From assembly GCA_028583405.1 (NCBI GenBank), contig JAPTMU010000165.1:385501-449500 (forward strand): DNA of 64,000 nucleotides. Direction: 5' to 3'. The DNA comes from Pogonophryne albipinna. Taxonomy: Eukaryota; Chordata; Actinopteri; Perciformes; Artedidraconidae. The translations under genes and the position numbers were made by a program. Shown here piece by piece: positions 1 to 64,000 of this stretch (position 1 is the first letter of the stretch; the number at the start of each line of letters is the position of its first letter). The notes beneath the pieces were generated by a model. The model searched no databases. It was given only the letters and a program-made list of their open reading frames with translations, and was not told where the DNA came from.

Positions 1-1620
1 TTTAGAGCACCCTTCTCAACACGGATGTACAAAGTGCTTTACAGACAGTACACAATACAAAATACGACTATAAAACGTAGAATAAAAAGGCATAAAACAC
101 AGCAAGTAAAATATAGGATAAAACACCAATGTAGGACAGCTACAAACTCACCTCCTCCGACGCCCCAAAAGCCTGTCGGAAAAGGTGAGTCTTTAGCTGC
201 CCCTTAAAAATCTCCACTGAGACAGAGGCTCTCAGTTTCTGGGGGAGTTCATTCCAAAGCCTTGGGGCCACCGCCTCAAAGGCACGGTCCCCCTTAGTTT
301 TTAGCCTGGTTCGGGGCACCCTTAAGAGGCCTTGCTTGGAGGACCTCAGGGCCCAGGTTGTCCTGTAAGGGTGGATAAGGTTGTGAATGTAGGCTGGGGT
401 TTGGCCATGGACAGCTCTATATGTGTAAACTAGGACCTTAAATTGGGTTCTGAGATGGACAGGGAGCCAGTGCAGGGTGGAAAGGATCGGAGTGATGTGG
501 CAGGTTTTTTGGACCGAGTGAGTAATCTGGCTGCAGCATTTTGGACCTGTTGTAGCCGGTTTATTGATGTTTTGTTGAGGCAGGAGAACAGAGCATTACA
601 ATAATCAAGCCGGGATGAAATAAAGGCATGGATAGCCATCTCCAGTTCTACGTTGGATAGAAAGCCCCTGAGCTTGGCAATGTTCCTGAGGTGGAAACAA
701 CAGGTACGGGTTAGGAGTTTGATGTGTTTATCGAGTAGCATAGCCTGATCGAAGGTTACACCAAGGTTTTTGATGTTTGCCCTAACGTTACCACTAAATG
801 ATCCCAGGTGGCTTGCTACCTTAGAGGCGATGTTATCAGCCGCAAAGATCAAGACTTCCGTTTTTGACTCATTGAGCTGTAGGAAGTTGCTTGACATCCA
901 CTCCTCAATGGCAGACAGACACCGGGTGTTTAAATTCTCAGTTTTGACGGGTTTGAAGGAGAAGTATATCTGAATATCATCCGCGTAACAGTGATAAGAG
1001 ACACCATTTAATTGGCTAATTAAGGGGCCTAAAGGGAGCATGTAAAGGGCAAAAAGAAGGGAGGCTAAAACAGAACCCTGGGGCAGCCCGCAGGATAGGG
1101 GAGTGCTGTGTGATGAGAACGGGCCCACCGCCACGGAGAAACTTCTCCCACTGATGTACGAGGCAAACCACTGGAGGGCAGACCCTGAGATGCATGATGG
1201 CATGGTCCACTGTGTCAAATGCTGCACTCAGGTCCAACAACACCAGAACTACGCAGTCACCTGCATCCGATGCCATCATGATGTCATTGGAAACCCTGAG
1301 GAGAGCTGATTTTGTGGAGTGATGTTTTCTGAAACCTGATTGGAATTTGTCAAGGATGTTATTGTTATTCAGAAATGTGGAGTTGAGTTGGTTAGCAACG
1401 ACTTTTTCTAAAACTTTTGACACGAATGGGAACTTTGAGATGGGCCTGTAATTCTTCGGGAGGGAGGGATCTAGATTGGGTTTTTCAAGGAGGGGCTGAA
1501 CAACTGCCTGCTTAAAAAATGATGGGACGGAGCCAGAGACAATGGAGCTGTTTATAATGTGGAGCAGGGGCGGGGCGACACATGAAAAAACGTATTTTAG
1601 CATGGAAGTTGGTAAAAAAA
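1..1620 (-). mobile_element. L2-clade LINE, 5'-truncated, broken reverse transcriptase
   Basis: Read on the minus strand, 1639-1016 and 1227-430 carry two overlapping pieces of one reverse transcriptase in different frames. The first has [16 protein letters not shown]; the second has [20 protein letters not shown] and the catalytic box YHCYADD. About ten residues between DTVDH and ISGSALQWF are missing, so the element is dead. The C-terminal region and 3' UTR follow in 430-1, ending in an aaagtgctttaca-type tail common to fish L2/SINE ends. The window edge cuts the 3' end. The 5' end is truncated at about 1605-1620, typical of target-primed insertion. Confidence 0.88.
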
Positions 1621-1639
1621 ATATTAAAAAAGGGGGCAC

Positions 1640-2196
1640 TTGTACACCATCATCCCAGCAGACTGACAGTCTGTGGACAGTGGGTGGACACCTGATTTAT
1701 TAAACAAAAATACTTTATTGTGTTTAATTCATGTAGTTATCTAAACAGCATTTGTAAAATGTATTGGCTTTGGCATCCAAAAGTCACTAAGTTACATTAC
1801 TTTCATATTATGATACTTAGATCAGGTTCCTGAATTATTATTTTGAACAGGTAAGAAGTAAATGTAAAGGAATACATTTTTTTTTAAAACCTCAGAATGC
1901 ATTCTACTCGGGGTGAAATTGCATCGCCCTTGCTTTTGTTCACACAGATCCATGACTAGACATTCCATGAACGGATTAGTCATGCTGTGGCCCAGCAATA
2001 TTTACATTAGAGGTGTATTTTACTATGAATGTCATGGGGAAAGCTCACAAGTTAAAGGTTGTGGGATGAAAAGGGAAATATCAACGCGCTGGAGGCTGAA
2101 GAAAATCTGGTGATTGACTGAAGGCTGAGCTTGCTTCATCCACCTTATCACAGCTGTCAGAATTCCAATGTTTCTTTGTCTGTGTCTTTGTCACAG
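1640..2196. other. intron upstream of the Ig2 exon, rest
   Basis: AT-rich intron with a short T run near 1879-1886 and the acceptor tract before 2197. I see no further gene or repeat that I recognise. Confidence 0.6.
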
Positions 2197-63357
<61,161 letters not shown>

Positions 63358-63889
63358 GTAAGATCAGCTCCTGCCACATAATTAACTAAAATAATTGTTG
63401 TTTTTTACTGATACTCTTGAACCGCTGCATATGGGCAATTAGAGAAAAGGTCCAAAACTCGGGTATACATTTACACTTTGACATATCTTTAAGCTACTTT
63501 CGGACACAATCATAGAAACATGGATCATCAAAAAGGCACCTGAAATATTTGAAGATACATGACGCATTTTTAAACATAGTTTCATGCTAGAAAAGAAAAC
63601 ATATATTGTAGTGAAGGAGCTGTATATGCGACATGTATACAGTTTGAAAATATATTTTGAACATGAATACGGGACATTTGATATACTGTCTGTCGTAGTC
63701 CTCAAGAGAACAGCTGCTTGATAAATCATAAAGAAAATCAATGAAGTTCTGCCTGTAGCTGAAAGTTATGACTGACTATTTGTTAAGGGGCCGGTCTGTG
63801 CTGTCACTGAGATTTGGCATTGTGCAGCTCTGATAAGTGCAAAAACAAAGGTTTATGACCATGGATCAGCAAATAAATAAGTGTAAACA
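63358..63889. other. start of the intron within FN8
   Basis: AT-rich, nothing recognised before the repeat end at 63890. Confidence 0.6.
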
Positions 63890-64000
63890 CATCAATCATA
63901 CTTTATTTACACAGCACCTTGTGACATAAAACAATGAGTCACAAGGTGCAGAACAACAGTAGGCAGCAAAGTTAGAAGTTTCACAGCTCTGATCAACAGA
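63890..64000 (-). repeat. LINE/SINE 3' tail entering the window end
   Basis: catcaatcatactttatttacacagcacctt in part resembles the (ATCAA)-tttatttatatagcac tail at 10940. It holds a hairpin with 12-nt arms, gcaccttgtgac / gtcacaaggtgc (63914-63949). Cut off by the window edge. Confidence 0.4.

Overview
The window is vertebrate nuclear DNA, almost certainly from a teleost fish. Compact exons with GT-AG splice sites sit in long AT-rich introns. The introns are full of fish-type repeats: L2 and Rex1-like LINEs, a tRNA-derived SINE, several families of terminal-inverted-repeat (TIR) elements, a solo LTR and very long (CA)n/(GT)n tracts. I see no bacterial or plasmid features.

The only host gene I can support runs left to right across the whole window. 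It is part of a LAR-type receptor protein tyrosine phosphatase, best matched to PTPRF (LAR). Thirteen exons (2197-63357) join without a frame break: 2,777 nt, that is 2 nt completing a codon plus 925 codons. They encode, in order, Ig2, Ig3, FN1-FN7 and the start of FN8. The start codon, signal peptide, Ig1, the rest of FN8, the membrane span and both phosphatase domains lie outside the window. PTPRF is preferred over PTPRD/PTPRS because of several short matches recalled from the family, for example [17 protein letters not shown] in FN1, PTMMISTT in FN6 and KTSVLL.WEVP in FN8. Whether it is the teleost a or b copy cannot be told.

The most informative finds are the mini-exons that set ligand choice in LAR-type receptors. 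An 18-nt exon at 6601-6618 encodes the mini-exon A peptide GGTPIR within Ig2. A 27-nt exon at 54633-54659 encodes TIDEDSKDY within FN5 (mini-exon C). A 12-nt candidate at 14657-14668 would give DQRE where ELRE (mini-exon B) is expected between Ig2 and Ig3; this one is tentative. All have lengths divisible by three, so each can be included or skipped without changing frame.

Layout by region. 1-2196: minus-strand L2 LINE, then the Ig2 exon. 2386-9839: two introns around mini-exon A, with a TTAA-flanked element carrying a perfect 70-nt palindrome and a telomere-like array. 9951-21740: long intron with LINE fragments, a long (TG)n and the mini-exon B candidate. 21741-24000: Ig3 and FN1-FN2. 23977-28892: intron with a Rex1-like LINE broken by a hAT-like element. 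28893-40007: FN3, FN4 and the first part of FN5. 40008-54632: a 14.6-kb intron crowded with mobile elements (Harbinger-like element, MADF-domain remnants, solo LTR, (GT)123, a 1.3-kb TIR element, a 24-bp minisatellite). 54633-63357: mini-exon C, the rest of FN5, FN6-FN7 and the start of FN8, with a 1.4-kb TIR element between mini-exon C and the next exon. I found no wholly new gene system; the interest lies in the splice code and in the detailed histories of the mobile elements.
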